Below are positions 7,434-17,883 of a stretch of 39,893 bases of DNA, piece after piece (the stretch's first letter is position 1; each line of letters starts with the position of its first letter). The position numbers were made by a program, and so were the translations under genes. The DNA is taken from contig JBFKAV010000013.1 of assembly GCA_041621405.1 (NCBI GenBank), positions 1 to 39,893 on the forward strand, in the 5' to 3' direction. The notes under the pieces were generated by a model that did no database searches, was not told where the DNA came from, and saw only the letters and a program-made list of their open reading frames with translations. This DNA is from JBFKAV01 sp041621405 (GTDB lineage: Bacteria > Pseudomonadota > Alphaproteobacteria > Rhodobacterales > Rhodobacteraceae).

Positions 7434-8465
7434 TCAGCCACGGGTCTGGGCAGGGCCGGTGGATTGCCCCACGGTGAGTACGGCCTCGAGGAGGCGGTGG
7501 CGCGGGGGGCCGTCGGGGTCCTCGACGATCTCGAGGAGCATCTCGGCGGCGAGGCGGCCCGCCTCTCGCACCGAGGAGCGGGTGGAAGTGAACACGGGCA
7601 CCGAGTCGGCGTCAGAGAAGTAGGAAAGCTCGTCGTCATGGGTCACGACCGAGACATCGCTGCCGACGGCGAGGCCCCTTTCCTCCACCGCCCGCCTGAC
7701 GCCAAGGGCGGAAATCAGCGACGACACCAGGAACGCCGTCGGTGGCCGCTCGAGCGCCAGCATCCGCCGCGCCGCACGGTAGCCATAGGGCTCGGTCATC
7801 TCCTCGGCCGCCGCGAGCATCGGGTCGAATGGGACCTGGCGCTCGGCGAGCGCGGCAAGATAGCCGGCGCGACGGCGCAGCGCGAAATCCATCTCCTCGA
7901 CGCCGTTCACGAGGGCAATGCGGCGATGGCCGAGGTCGAGCAGGAACTCGGTTGCGCGATGAAAGGCGCTGCGATTGTTGACGTCGATCCAGGAATAGGG
8001 GCCGGTCTCGGCCGAGACACGTCCGTGCACCACGAAGGGCAGGCTCAGGTTGCGCAGAAGCGGCACGCGGGCGTCCTCGGCGCGGGGGCCATGGACGATT
8101 ATGCCGTCGACCCGCCTAGTGGCCAGGAGGTCGCGGTAGACGCGCGATTCGTCCTCGTCGCCCAAGACCGATAGCACCATATCGTAACCGGCGCGCGCAT
8201 AGGTCTCGCCCGCGCCGGCGATGAAATCGGCGAAGACCGGGTTCAGCATCTCGTGTTTGGTCGAGATCGGAATGACATGGCCGATCGCCCTGGCGCGGCC
8301 CATGGCGAGACCGCGGGCGCGGGCATCCGGACGGTAGTTGTGCCGCCGCGCCGCCTCCAGCACCCGCCTGCGGGTTTCTTCGCTGACGTCGGAATAGCCG
8401 TTGAGCGCCCGGCTCACGGTGGTGGGCGAGAGCCCAAGTTCGGCCGATAGCTCCTTCAGTCTCAC
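7434..8465 (-). CDS. aglR: LacI-family transcriptional regulator of the agl locus
   Basis: The 343-residue protein has an N-terminal helix-turn-helix (VRLKELSAELGLSPTTVSRA at the start) and hinge, then a periplasmic-binding-protein-like sensor domain (GHVIPIS, GIIVHGP, RRIALVNG). It is a probable repressor released by a sugar. GTG at 8465 is preferred. It is preceded by GGAAG, sits 11 bases below a perfect operator, and lies downstream of a good promoter. The alternative ATG at 8510 would fall between that promoter's -35 and -10, so it could not be translated from it. aglR heads the minus-strand operon aglR-bgl-glk and diverges from aglE, the usual arrangement of AglR-type regulators in rhizobia and Rhodobacteraceae. 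Autoregulation is expected from the operator position. Confidence 0.88.
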   Translation of the reverse strand: MRLKELSAELGLSPTTVSRALNGYSDVSEETRRRVLEAARRHNYRPDARARGLAMGRARAIGHVIPISTKHEMLNPVFADFIAGAGETYARAGYDMVLSVLGDEDESRVYRDLLATRRVDGIIVHGPRAEDARVPLLRNLSLPFVVHGRVSAETGPYSWIDVNNRSAFHRATEFLLDLGHRRIALVNGVEEMDFALRRRAGYLAALAERQVPFDPMLAAAEEMTEPYGYRAARRMLALERPPTAFLVSSLISALGVRRAVEERGLAVGSDVSVVTHDDELSYFSDADSVPVFTSTRSSVREAGRLAAEMLLEIVEDPDGPPRHRLLEAVLTVGQSTGPAQTRG

Positions 8466-8476
8466 AGTAGCAGCTT

Positions 8477-8490
8477 CCAAAGCGCTTTGG
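8477..8490. promoter_or_regulatory. LacI-type operator O1, leader of aglR
   Basis: A perfect 14-bp palindrome, CCAAAGCGCTTTGG, with the central CG typical of LacI-family sites. It lies between the predicted aglR transcription start (about 8493) and the GTG at 8465, so bound repressor would block aglR, bgl and glk. An identical copy lies at 8638-8651. Confidence 0.85.
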
Positions 8491-8499
8491 GGCCCAATG

Positions 8500-8528
8500 A
8501 CTGTAGCCATCGGGCATGGTGCCGTCAA
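8500..8528 (-). promoter_or_regulatory. Predicted promoter of aglR-bgl-glk
   Basis: On the minus strand TTGACG (8528-8523) and TACAGT (8505-8500) are separated by 17 bp. The -10 matches the housekeeping consensus at four of six positions, and operator O1 begins 9 bases after the -10. Confidence 0.6.
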
Positions 8529-8600
8529 AGCTTTCGGCTGGAGCAGGAATTCTGCGCCTGCAAACACCCGCTACGCTTGGGACCGCCATGCAGACGAAGC

Positions 8601-8629
8601 TTGACGGGGCGATCCCGTTGCGCGAGGTT
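8601..8629 (+). promoter_or_regulatory. Predicted promoter of aglEFGAK
   Basis: TTGACG at 8601-8606, a 17-bp spacer, and a poor -10 (GAGGTT) at 8624-8629. The operator O2 starts 8 bases after it. The same -35 hexamer, spacer and operator offset occur in the divergent aglR promoter, which supports the assignment despite the weak -10. Confidence 0.4.
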
Positions 8630-8637
8630 GGGCAGGT

Positions 8638-8651
8638 CCAAAGCGCTTTGG
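8638..8651. promoter_or_regulatory. LacI-type operator O2, upstream of aglE
   Basis: A second exact copy of CCAAAGCGCTTTGG, 161 bp from O1. It lies just downstream of the predicted aglE promoter and 73 bases before the aglE ATG. A further imperfect dyad, GGAAACGATTCC, starts within its last bases (8650-8661). Confidence 0.85.
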
Positions 8652-8724
8652 AAACGATTCCGAGGCGCCGTGGAAAGAACTTGAAGGCGCGGCCACGCGT
8701 TCGCGCCCATCTGGGAGGATCGAT

Positions 8725-10077
8725 ATGAACCGCCGTTATCTTGCGGGCGCTGCGGCGCTCACGCTTCTCGTGGGCCCGGTCCACGCGCAGGACCTGAGGT
8801 TCCCGCCCGGCGAGGGCGATTTCAACTGGGCGAGCTACGAGGAATTCGACGCCGCCTTCGACCTCGAGGGCCAGACGCTCTCGATCTTCGGCCCCTGGCG
8901 GGGCGACGACCAGGCGCTGGTTGAATCGGTGCTGGCCTATTTCACGGCCGCGACCGGGGTCAACGTGAGCTACGCCTCGTCGGAGAACTACGAGCAGCAG
9001 ATCGTGATCGACACCGAGGCGGGCAGCCCGCCCAACATCGCCGTGCTGCCGCAGCCCGGGCTGATCCAGAACCTGGTCTCGAAGGGCTTCGTCGAGCCCC
9101 TGGGTGAGGAGACCGAGGCCTGGCTCGAGGAAAACTACGCCGCCGGCTCAAGCTGGGTCGGACTTGGCACCTACACCGGCCCCGACGGCACCGACCGGCT
9201 CTATGCCTTCCCCTACAAGATCGACGTGAAGTCGCTGGTCTGGTACGTGCCCGAGAACTTCGAGGACGCGGGCTACGAAGTGCCAGAGACGATGGAAGAG
9301 CTGAAGGCGCTGAACGACCAGATCGTGGCCGACGGCGGCACCCCCTGGTGCATCGGCCTCGGCTCGGGCGGCGCCACCGGCTGGCCCGCGACCGACTGGG
9401 TCGAGGACATGATGCTCCGCACCCAGTCGCCCGAGGTCTACGACCAGTGGACCAAGAACGAGATCCCGTTCACCGACCCGGCCGTGGTCGGCGCGATCGA
9501 GGAATTCGGCGCCTTCGCGCGGAACAACGACTACGTCGCCGGCGGCGCCGGCGCGGTCGCCTCGACCGACTTCCGCGACAGCCCCAAGGGCCTCTTCGCC
9601 TCGCCGCCGCAGTGCTACATGCACCGCCAGGCCTCGTTCATCCCGTCGTTCTTCCCCGATGGAGTCGAGATGGGCGTGGACGCCGATTTCTTCTACTTCC
9701 CGGCCTACGCAGAGAAGAACCTCGGCAACCCGGTGCTTGGTGCAGGCACGCTCGCCTTCATCACCAAGGACAGCGAGGCCGCGCGTGCCTTCATCGAGTT
9801 CCTGAAGACGCCGATCGCGCATGAGCTCTGGATGGCCCGGACCGGCTTCCTGACGCCGTTCACGGCGGTCAACACCGAGCTTTACGGCGACGCGACCCTG
9901 AGGAAGATGGGCGAGATCCTGCTGAACGCCACGACGTTCCGCTTCGACGGTTCCGACCTGATGCCGGCCGGCGTGGGCGCGGGGTCGTTCTGGACAGGCA
10001 TGGTCGACTACGCCGGCGGAAAGTCCGCCGAGGACGTCGCCGCCGAGATCCAGGCGAGCTGGGATTCGCTGAAGTAG
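8725..10077 (+). CDS. aglE: Alpha-glucoside ABC transporter, periplasmic binding protein
   Basis: The 450-residue protein has a Sec signal peptide (MNRRYLAGAAALTLLVGPVHA, cleavage likely before residue 22 or 23). A family-1 extracellular solute-binding fold follows, with IFGPWRGDDQALVESVLAYF near the N-terminus. The order of genes that follow (two permeases, GH13 glucosidase, ATPase) matches the aglEFGAK operons for sucrose, maltose and trehalose uptake described in Sinorhizobium and found in Rhodobacter relatives. GGGAGG lies 7 bases before the ATG. There is no lipobox cysteine, so it should be a free periplasmic protein. Two hairpins follow the stop and probably keep it more abundant than the permeases. 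Confidence 0.92.
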   Translation: MNRRYLAGAAALTLLVGPVHAQDLRFPPGEGDFNWASYEEFDAAFDLEGQTLSIFGPWRGDDQALVESVLAYFTAATGVNVSYASSENYEQQIVIDTEAGSPPNIAVLPQPGLIQNLVSKGFVEPLGEETEAWLEENYAAGSSWVGLGTYTGPDGTDRLYAFPYKIDVKSLVWYVPENFEDAGYEVPETMEELKALNDQIVADGGTPWCIGLGSGGATGWPATDWVEDMMLRTQSPEVYDQWTKNEIPFTDPAVVGAIEEFGAFARNNDYVAGGAGAVASTDFRDSPKGLFASPPQCYMHRQASFIPSFFPDGVEMGVDADFFYFPAYAEKNLGNPVLGAGTLAFITKDSEAARAFIEFLKTPIAHELWMARTGFLTPFTAVNTELYGDATLRKMGEILLNATTFRFDGSDLMPAGVGAGSFWTGMVDYAGGKSAEDVAAEIQASWDSLK

Positions 10078-10097
10078 CGCCCTGGCAACGAAACATC

Positions 10098-10126
10098 GGG
10101 AAATCCGGCCCCGCGCCGGGCTTCCC
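10098..10126 (+). terminator. Intercistronic hairpin after aglE (attenuator or mRNA-stabilising)
   Basis: GGGAA/TTCCC plus CCGGC/GCCGG arms (10098-10109 and 10115-10126, with a 2-base internal mismatch) form a strong stem. No T-run follows, so full termination is unlikely. Such stems after a binding-protein gene usually protect upstream mRNA or attenuate readthrough. Confidence 0.5.
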
Positions 10127-10138
10127 GCCAACTACGGA

Positions 10139-10156
10139 CCGGACAGGAGCGTCCGG
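10139..10156 (+). repeat. Second hairpin in the aglE-aglF spacer
   Basis: Perfect 6-bp arms CCGGAC (10139-10144) and GTCCGG (10151-10156) around a 6-nt loop. It lies 23 bases before the aglF start and upstream of its GGGAGGAGGG ribosome binding site. Confidence 0.5.
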
Positions 10157-10179
10157 CGCCATCGGGAGGAGGGACACCC

Positions 10180-11178
10180 ATGCATCCGGCAATCCAGGGA
10201 CTTGTGACCATCCTTGTCGGCGTCGGCGGCTGCATCGGGTACTTCTACTTCTCCAACCAGATCCTCGACCGGGTGATCTTTCCCGCGCGCGGCCCGAACG
10301 CGGGGCGCAACATCAACCGCGCCAACATGATCCGGCCCTGGCTGTTCCTGTTCCCGGCGCTCTTCGCGCTCGGCCTCTATCTTGCCTATCCGGTCTTCGC
10401 GACGCTCTGGTTGTCGCTGACCGACCGCGACCAGGGCGGCGCCTTCGTCGGGCTGGCCAACTACAGCCAGATGATGAGCGAGCCGAAGTTCTGGGAGGCG
10501 ATCCGCAACAACATGCTGTGGCTGATCGTCGTGCCGGCGATGTCGACCGCCTTCGGGCTTCTGGCCGCCCAGCTCACCGACCGCATCCGCTGGGGCAACA
10601 TCGCAAAGTCGCTGATCTTCATGCCGATGGCGATCTCGTTCGTCGGCGCCTCGGTGATCTGGAAGCTGATCTATGACACCCGCCCCGAGGGCCAGGACCA
10701 GATCGGGGTGCTGAACGCGATCTGGGTAGCGCTTGGCGGCGACCCGCAGACCTGGCTCACCATCACGCCCTGGAACAACTTCCTGCTGATGGCGGTGCTG
10801 ATCTGGATCCAGACCGGATTCGCCATGGTGATCCTCTCGGCCGCGCTTCGCGGCATCCCCGAGGAGACGATCGAGGCGGCCATCGTCGACGGCGCGAGCC
10901 CCTTGCAGATCTTCTTCAAGATCAAGGTGCCGCAGATCATGGGGACCATCGTCGTGGTCTGGACCACGATCACGCTCGTCGTGCTCAAGGTCTTCGACAT
11001 CGTGCTGGCGATGACCAACGGCCAGTGGGAGACGCAGGTCCTGGCCAACTACATGTACGACAAGCTTTTCCGCTCGTTCGACTGGGGCGTCGGCTCGGCC
11101 TCGGCGATCGTGATCATGATCCTGGTGACCCCGATCCTGGTCTGGAACGTCTGGAACGCCCGCAAGGAAATGCGCTGA
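10180..11178 (+). CDS. aglF: Alpha-glucoside ABC transporter permease
   Basis: The 332-residue inner-membrane protein has an N-terminal helix pair ahead of the six-helix MalF-like core; one helix spans roughly residues 4-24 and the next begins near residue 50. The EAA loop that contacts the ATPase reads EAAIVDGASPLQIFFKIKVP. It pairs with AglG to form the translocation channel for alpha-glucosides captured by AglE. The ATG is preceded by a very strong GGGAGGAGGG site, and aglG starts 10 bases after the stop. Confidence 0.92.
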   Translation: MHPAIQGLVTILVGVGGCIGYFYFSNQILDRVIFPARGPNAGRNINRANMIRPWLFLFPALFALGLYLAYPVFATLWLSLTDRDQGGAFVGLANYSQMMSEPKFWEAIRNNMLWLIVVPAMSTAFGLLAAQLTDRIRWGNIAKSLIFMPMAISFVGASVIWKLIYDTRPEGQDQIGVLNAIWVALGGDPQTWLTITPWNNFLLMAVLIWIQTGFAMVILSAALRGIPEETIEAAIVDGASPLQIFFKIKVPQIMGTIVVVWTTITLVVLKVFDIVLAMTNGQWETQVLANYMYDKLFRSFDWGVGSASAIVIMILVTPILVWNVWNARKEMR

Positions 11179-11188
11179 GGAGGCGACC

Positions 11189-12328
11189 ATGGACAACATC
11201 GCCGGAACCAAGCCCGCGCTGACCTGGGCGGTGCATCTTTCGGTGGCGCTCTTGGTGGCGCTCTGGCTCTTTCCCACGCTCGGGCTCTTCGTCTCGTCGT
11301 TCCGCACCGCCGACCAGATTTCCGGTTCCGGCTGGTGGTCGGCCTTCTCGGCGCAGGAGCAGCAGGTGCCGCCGATCCGCGTCTCGGGCGAGGAGCGGCA
11401 GGAGAACGGCCGCTACGTGATCGAGGGCGAGCTGTTCCCGACCGCGGCGTCCGAGCTCTCGGCCTGGGGCACCAGCTCGCGCGAGCCCGAGGCCTACGAG
11501 CCGGGCGCCACCGCCGATCTCGGCGACGGCGTGGCGCTGACGGTGGACGGCGAGGGCCTCTTCCGGCTCGAGGGCCCGGAGAGCTTCGAGGGGCAGCGCC
11601 TGCCGCGGATCTTCGCCACCGCCGAGACGCCGCCGGAGTTCACCTTCGGCAACTACGAGAACGTGCTCTTCTCCTCGACGGCGGCAGCGGGCGTCGGCAA
11701 GGCCTTCATCAATACCGCCACGGTCGCGATCCCGGCCACGATCATTCCGATCCTCGTCGCAGCCTTCGCCGCCTACGCGCTTGCCTGGATGGACTTTCCC
11801 GGCCGGGCGCTCCTGATCGCCGCCATCGTCGGCCTGCTGGTGGTGCCGCTGCAACTCGCGCTGATCCCGCTTCTGCAGTTCCACAACACGATCGGGATCG
11901 GAAAGGGCTATCTCGGCGTCTGGCTGGCGCATACCGGCTTCGGGCTGCCGCTGGCGATCTATCTCCTACGAAACTACATGGTCGGCCTGCCGCGCGACAT
12001 CATCGAGAACGCCAAGGTCGACGGCGCCACCGATTTCCAGATCTTCACCAAGATCGTGCTGCCGCTGTCGTTCCCGGCGCTTGCCTCCTTCGCGATCTTC
12101 CAGTTCCTGTGGACCTGGAACGACCTGCTGGTCGCGCTGGTGTTCCTGGGCACCGACGACGATACGCTGGTGCTGACCGGGCGGCTGGTGAACCTGATGG
12201 GCTCGCGCGGCGGCGACTGGGAGATCCTCGCCACCTCGGCCTTCGTCTCGATCGCTGTGCCACTCGCCGTGTTCTTCCTGATGCAGCGCTATCTGGTGCG
12301 CGGGCTGCTCGCGGGCTCGGTGAAATAG
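11189..12328 (+). CDS. aglG: Alpha-glucoside ABC transporter permease with enlarged periplasmic loop
   Basis: The 379-residue protein has a first membrane helix at about residues 13-35. A predicted soluble segment of about 100 residues (roughly 45-150), rich in Glu and Gly, follows before the remaining MalG-like core helices. The EAA loop is ENAKVDGATDFQIFTKIVLP. Typical MalG-type permeases are about 280-300 residues, so the extra length lies in this first periplasmic loop. It partners with AglF and the AglK ATPase. Start: AGGAGG lies just upstream of ATG 11189. The next gene begins within 5-14 bases of the stop. Confidence 0.92.
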   Translation: MDNIAGTKPALTWAVHLSVALLVALWLFPTLGLFVSSFRTADQISGSGWWSAFSAQEQQVPPIRVSGEERQENGRYVIEGELFPTAASELSAWGTSSREPEAYEPGATADLGDGVALTVDGEGLFRLEGPESFEGQRLPRIFATAETPPEFTFGNYENVLFSSTAAAGVGKAFINTATVAIPATIIPILVAAFAAYALAWMDFPGRALLIAAIVGLLVVPLQLALIPLLQFHNTIGIGKGYLGVWLAHTGFGLPLAIYLLRNYMVGLPRDIIENAKVDGATDFQIFTKIVLPLSFPALASFAIFQFLWTWNDLLVALVFLGTDDDTLVLTGRLVNLMGSRGGDWEILATSAFVSIAVPLAVFFLMQRYLVRGLLAGSVK

Positions 12329-12341
12329 GGCGGTGAATGTC

Positions 12342-14003
<1,662 letters not shown>

Positions 14004-14017
14004 GGGAAGGGGGAGAG

Positions 14018-15106
<1,089 letters not shown>

Positions 15107-15234
15107 GGCGGGCCGTCTCACGCAGGCTCACGTCGCGGTGACCCCGAGGGAACCGTGCCCCGCGTCGCGCGTTCAATGCTCCTAAGGCCGCGCCGGTCCT
15201 CCGGGAGGTGCGGCCTCAAAAGGAGGAGCAGACC
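15107..15234 (+). promoter_or_regulatory. Spacer with hairpin between aglK and the acidic exported protein gene
   Basis: The notable element is a stem with arms AGGCCGC (15185-15191) and GCGGCCT (15210-15216) and an inner CCTCC/GGAGG pairing. Only CAAA separates it from the AGGAGG ribosome binding site of the next gene. There is no T-run, so it is not a classic terminator for agl. It may modulate translation of the following gene. No good promoter was seen. Confidence 0.4.
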
Positions 15235-15753
15235 ATGAAAGCGATCAAGTCCATCTTCTTCGGCACGGCCCTGGCGGTGACGCCGGTGGCCGCCGGCGGC
15301 CTTCTGGCTGCCGAGCCCATGATCTCGGATATCGACGTGAGTGCCGACTTCTCGGCCGTCGACGACGCGAACGCGCTGGAATTCTGGCCCGACCTCGAGG
15401 CCGACCTCGAAGCAGCGCTTGCCGAGGAGCTGTCGGGGCGCATGGCCGATGACGGCGGGCGCCTGCAGGTGATCGTCAACGACGTCAGCGTCGACGGCAG
15501 CGCGATCCTGACCGGCGACGGCACGTTCAACAGCATTTCGGGCGGGGTATTCCTCTATCCCGAGGAAGCTGCCGGCGACGGCGCCGAGACGCCGTTCACG
15601 ACCTCGGTGACGGTGGTGGGCGTTCCGGACATGCCGGGCAGCGTCTCGGACGAAGGCCCGGACTTCCTCATCCTGCCGAGCGACGCGACCGTCTACGACG
15701 TGATGCTCGAGAAGTTCGCGGAAGTCGTGCTCGAACGCCTTCCGACCATGTGA
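15235..15753 (+). CDS. Highly acidic exported protein of unknown function
   Basis: A 172-residue product with a signal peptide (MKAIKSIFFGTALAVTPVAA, then GGLLAAE). By my count the mature part has about 31 Asp/Glu against 4 Arg/Lys, which implies a very low pI. It contains beta-strand-like alternation (LQVIVNDVSVDGSAILTG, then TTSVTVVGVP) and a C-terminal helix ending in VVLERLPTM. No cysteine, heme or known catalytic motif is visible, and I do not recognise the family. The ATG at 15235 is preceded by AGGAGG at the proper spacing. It is followed by a perfect terminator, and may be its own unit or the tail of the agl transcript. Function should not be inferred from position alone. Confidence 0.82.
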   Translation: MKAIKSIFFGTALAVTPVAAGGLLAAEPMISDIDVSADFSAVDDANALEFWPDLEADLEAALAEELSGRMADDGGRLQVIVNDVSVDGSAILTGDGTFNSISGGVFLYPEEAAGDGAETPFTTSVTVVGVPDMPGSVSDEGPDFLILPSDATVYDVMLEKFAEVVLERLPTM

Positions 15754-15773
15754 CTTCGGTTGGCGGCGCGGGG

Positions 15774-15795
15774 AAGGGCCCTTTGCGGGGCCCTT
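15774..15795 (+). terminator. Rho-independent terminator between convergent genes
   Basis: Perfect 8-bp stem AAGGGCCC (15774-15781) and GGGCCCTT (15788-15795) with loop TTTGCG, followed by TCTCATT. It lies between the stop of the acidic exported protein and the stop of the fused ABC ATPase on the opposite strand, so it probably serves the plus-strand transcript and may act in both directions. Confidence 0.75.
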
Positions 15796-15797
15796 TC

Positions 15798-17879
15798 TCA
15801 TTCCGCCGCGATCTTGATCACCGGCTCCATCTGCGCCAGCTTCTCTCGCGAGAGGTGGCACTTGATCTGATGCCCCGGCGCCAGCGTGACCATCGGCGGC
15901 ACCTCGCGCTCGCAGAGCCCTCCAGGAACTTCCTTCTTCCAGCGGCAGCGGGTCTGGAACGGACAGCCCGGCGGCGGGTTCATCGCCGAGGGGATCTCGC
16001 CTTCGAGCACAATATGCTTCTTGACCACATGGGTGTCGGCGATCGGCACCGCCGACAGGAGCGCCTCCGTGTATGGGTGGTAGGGCGGCGAGAAGACCTC
16101 GTCGGTGGTGCCGATCTCGACCACGTGGCCGAGGTACATGACCATCACCCGGTCGGAGAGGTAGCGCACGATCGACAGGTCGTGGGAGATGAAGAGCAGC
16201 GTGGTCTTGTTCTTGCGCTGGATCTCCATCAGGAGGTCGGTCACGGCGGCCTGGACCGAGACGTCAAGGGCCGAGACCGGCTCGTCGGCCACAACGATCT
16301 TGGCGCCGCCGGCGAAGGCGCGGGCGATCCCGACGCGCTGCTTCTGGCCGCCGGAGAGCTGACGCGGCATCCGCTCGGCGAATTCGCGGGGCAGCTTCAC
16401 CAGGTCGAGCAGTTCCAGCATCCGCTGGCGCCGCTCCTCGTCGGACTTGCCCTCGCCGAAGATCTCGAGCGCCCGGATGATCTGCCGCCCGACGGTCATC
16501 GAGGGGTTCAGCGTGTCGAACGGATTCTGGAACACCATCTGCACCGAAGACACCGTGTCGGTCGAGCGCTGTTCGATCGGGATGTCCTGGATGTCCTGAT
16601 TGTAGAGCAGGATCTTGCCCTCGGTCGCGGTCTCGAGCCCCATCAGCACCTTGGCGAAGGTGGACTTGCCGCAGCCCGACTCGCCGACGATGGCGAGCGT
16701 CTCGCCCTCGCGCGCCTCGAAGGAGAGCTCCTCGTTGGCCTTGACCACCTTGGTCGAGCCGCCGCCGAAGAGTCCGCTCGAAACCTCGTAGTATTTCTTG
16801 AGCTCGTCCATCTTAAGGACCACGTCGCCGACCGGCGTCTTCTTGTGCTCCTTGGCGGCCTTCGGCGGGGCGGCCCAGTCGATCTCCTCGAACTTCACGC
16901 AGCGGGTGTCGTGCCGTTCGAAGCCTTTGACCGGGAACATCGGGATGTCGCCGGCGTCGCAGCGGCCGGCCTCGAAATGGTCGCAGCGCGGGCCGAAATT
17001 GCAGCCCTTCGGGCGCTCGTGCGGCAGCGGGAAGTTGCCCGGGATCGCCACCAGGGGCCGGGTGTTCTTGTCGGCGCCCGGCAGCGGGATCGAGCGGAAG
17101 AGCGCCTGCGTGTAGGGGTGCTGCATCTGGTCGAAGACGGCCTTGATCGAGCCCGTCTCCACCGCCTCGCCGGAATACATCACGCAGAGCCGGTCGCAGG
17201 TCTCGAGCACCAGGCCGAGGTTGTGGCTGATGAACAGCATCGAGGTGCCGTATTTCTTGCCGAGATCCTTGACCAGGTCGACCACGGCGGCCTCGACGGT
17301 GACGTCGAGCGCGGTGGTGGGCTCGTCGAGGATCAGAAGCGCCGGCTTCGACATCAGCGCCATGGCGATGACGATCCGCTGCTGCTGGCCGCCCGAGAGC
17401 TGGTGCGGATAGGCGTTCAGGATCCGCTCGGGATCGGGGAGGCGGACGTCCCGGACCACCTCGAGCGCGCGCCTGTAGGCCTCCTCCTTCGATGCCTCCT
17501 GGTGGATCATCGGCACTTCCATGAGCTGCTGGCCGATCCGCATGGCGGGATTGAGCGAGGCCATCGGCTCCTGGTAGATCATCGCAATCTCGGAGCCGCG
17601 GAGGTCGCGCAGCTCTTCCTGGCTCATCTTTGTCAGGTCGCGGCCCTTGAACCTGATGGTGCCGCCGACGATGCGGCCGTTCTTGCCGAGGTCCATCATC
17701 ACGCCGAGCGCCACGGTGGACTTGCCGCACCCCGATTCCCCCACGAGCCCCATCGCCTCGCCAGGCTGGACGACGCAGGAGAAATCCATCACGGCGGGGA
17801 TCTCGCGCAGGCGCGTGAAGAATGAAATCGAGAGGTTCTCGATTTCGAGGATCGGGCCGTCGTAGTCCGACTTGGTCAT
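15798..17879 (-). CDS. Fused double ATP-binding protein of a peptide/oligopeptide-type ABC transporter
   Basis: This 693-residue protein joins two complete ABC domains, equivalent to DppD and DppF. Each has Walker A (GESGCGKST in both), a signature (LSGGQQQR and LSGGQKQR) and a Walker B (LLILDEP and IVVADEP). Each ends in a cysteine-containing oligopeptide C-terminal segment (NFGPRCDHF in the first, CPFQTRC in the second). It powers the two permeases encoded upstream. The ATG at 17879 is chosen because GGAG lies 6 bases before it and the domain starts soon after; a start at 17921 is longer and unsupported. The Shine-Dalgarno lies in one arm of a hairpin (17884-17905). Cargo cannot be read from the ATPase. 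Confidence 0.93.
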   Translation of the reverse strand: MTKSDYDGPILEIENLSISFFTRLREIPAVMDFSCVVQPGEAMGLVGESGCGKSTVALGVMMDLGKNGRIVGGTIRFKGRDLTKMSQEELRDLRGSEIAMIYQEPMASLNPAMRIGQQLMEVPMIHQEASKEEAYRRALEVVRDVRLPDPERILNAYPHQLSGGQQQRIVIAMALMSKPALLILDEPTTALDVTVEAAVVDLVKDLGKKYGTSMLFISHNLGLVLETCDRLCVMYSGEAVETGSIKAVFDQMQHPYTQALFRSIPLPGADKNTRPLVAIPGNFPLPHERPKGCNFGPRCDHFEAGRCDAGDIPMFPVKGFERHDTRCVKFEEIDWAAPPKAAKEHKKTPVGDVVLKMDELKKYYEVSSGLFGGGSTKVVKANEELSFEAREGETLAIVGESGCGKSTFAKVLMGLETATEGKILLYNQDIQDIPIEQRSTDTVSSVQMVFQNPFDTLNPSMTVGRQIIRALEIFGEGKSDEERRQRMLELLDLVKLPREFAERMPRQLSGGQKQRVGIARAFAGGAKIVVADEPVSALDVSVQAAVTDLLMEIQRKNKTTLLFISHDLSIVRYLSDRVMVMYLGHVVEIGTTDEVFSPPYHPYTEALLSAVPIADTHVVKKHIVLEGEIPSAMNPPPGCPFQTRCRWKKEVPGGLCEREVPPMVTLAPGHQIKCHLSREKLAQMEPVIKIAAE

Positions 17880-17883
17880 GGCG

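Noticed and set aside
15750..17825. Antisense frame of about 690 codons opposite the fused ABC ATPase.
   Set aside because: Composition (His/Asp/Arg/Leu rich) is the usual mirror of a GC-rich gene; the minus strand has intact Walker and signature motifs twice.
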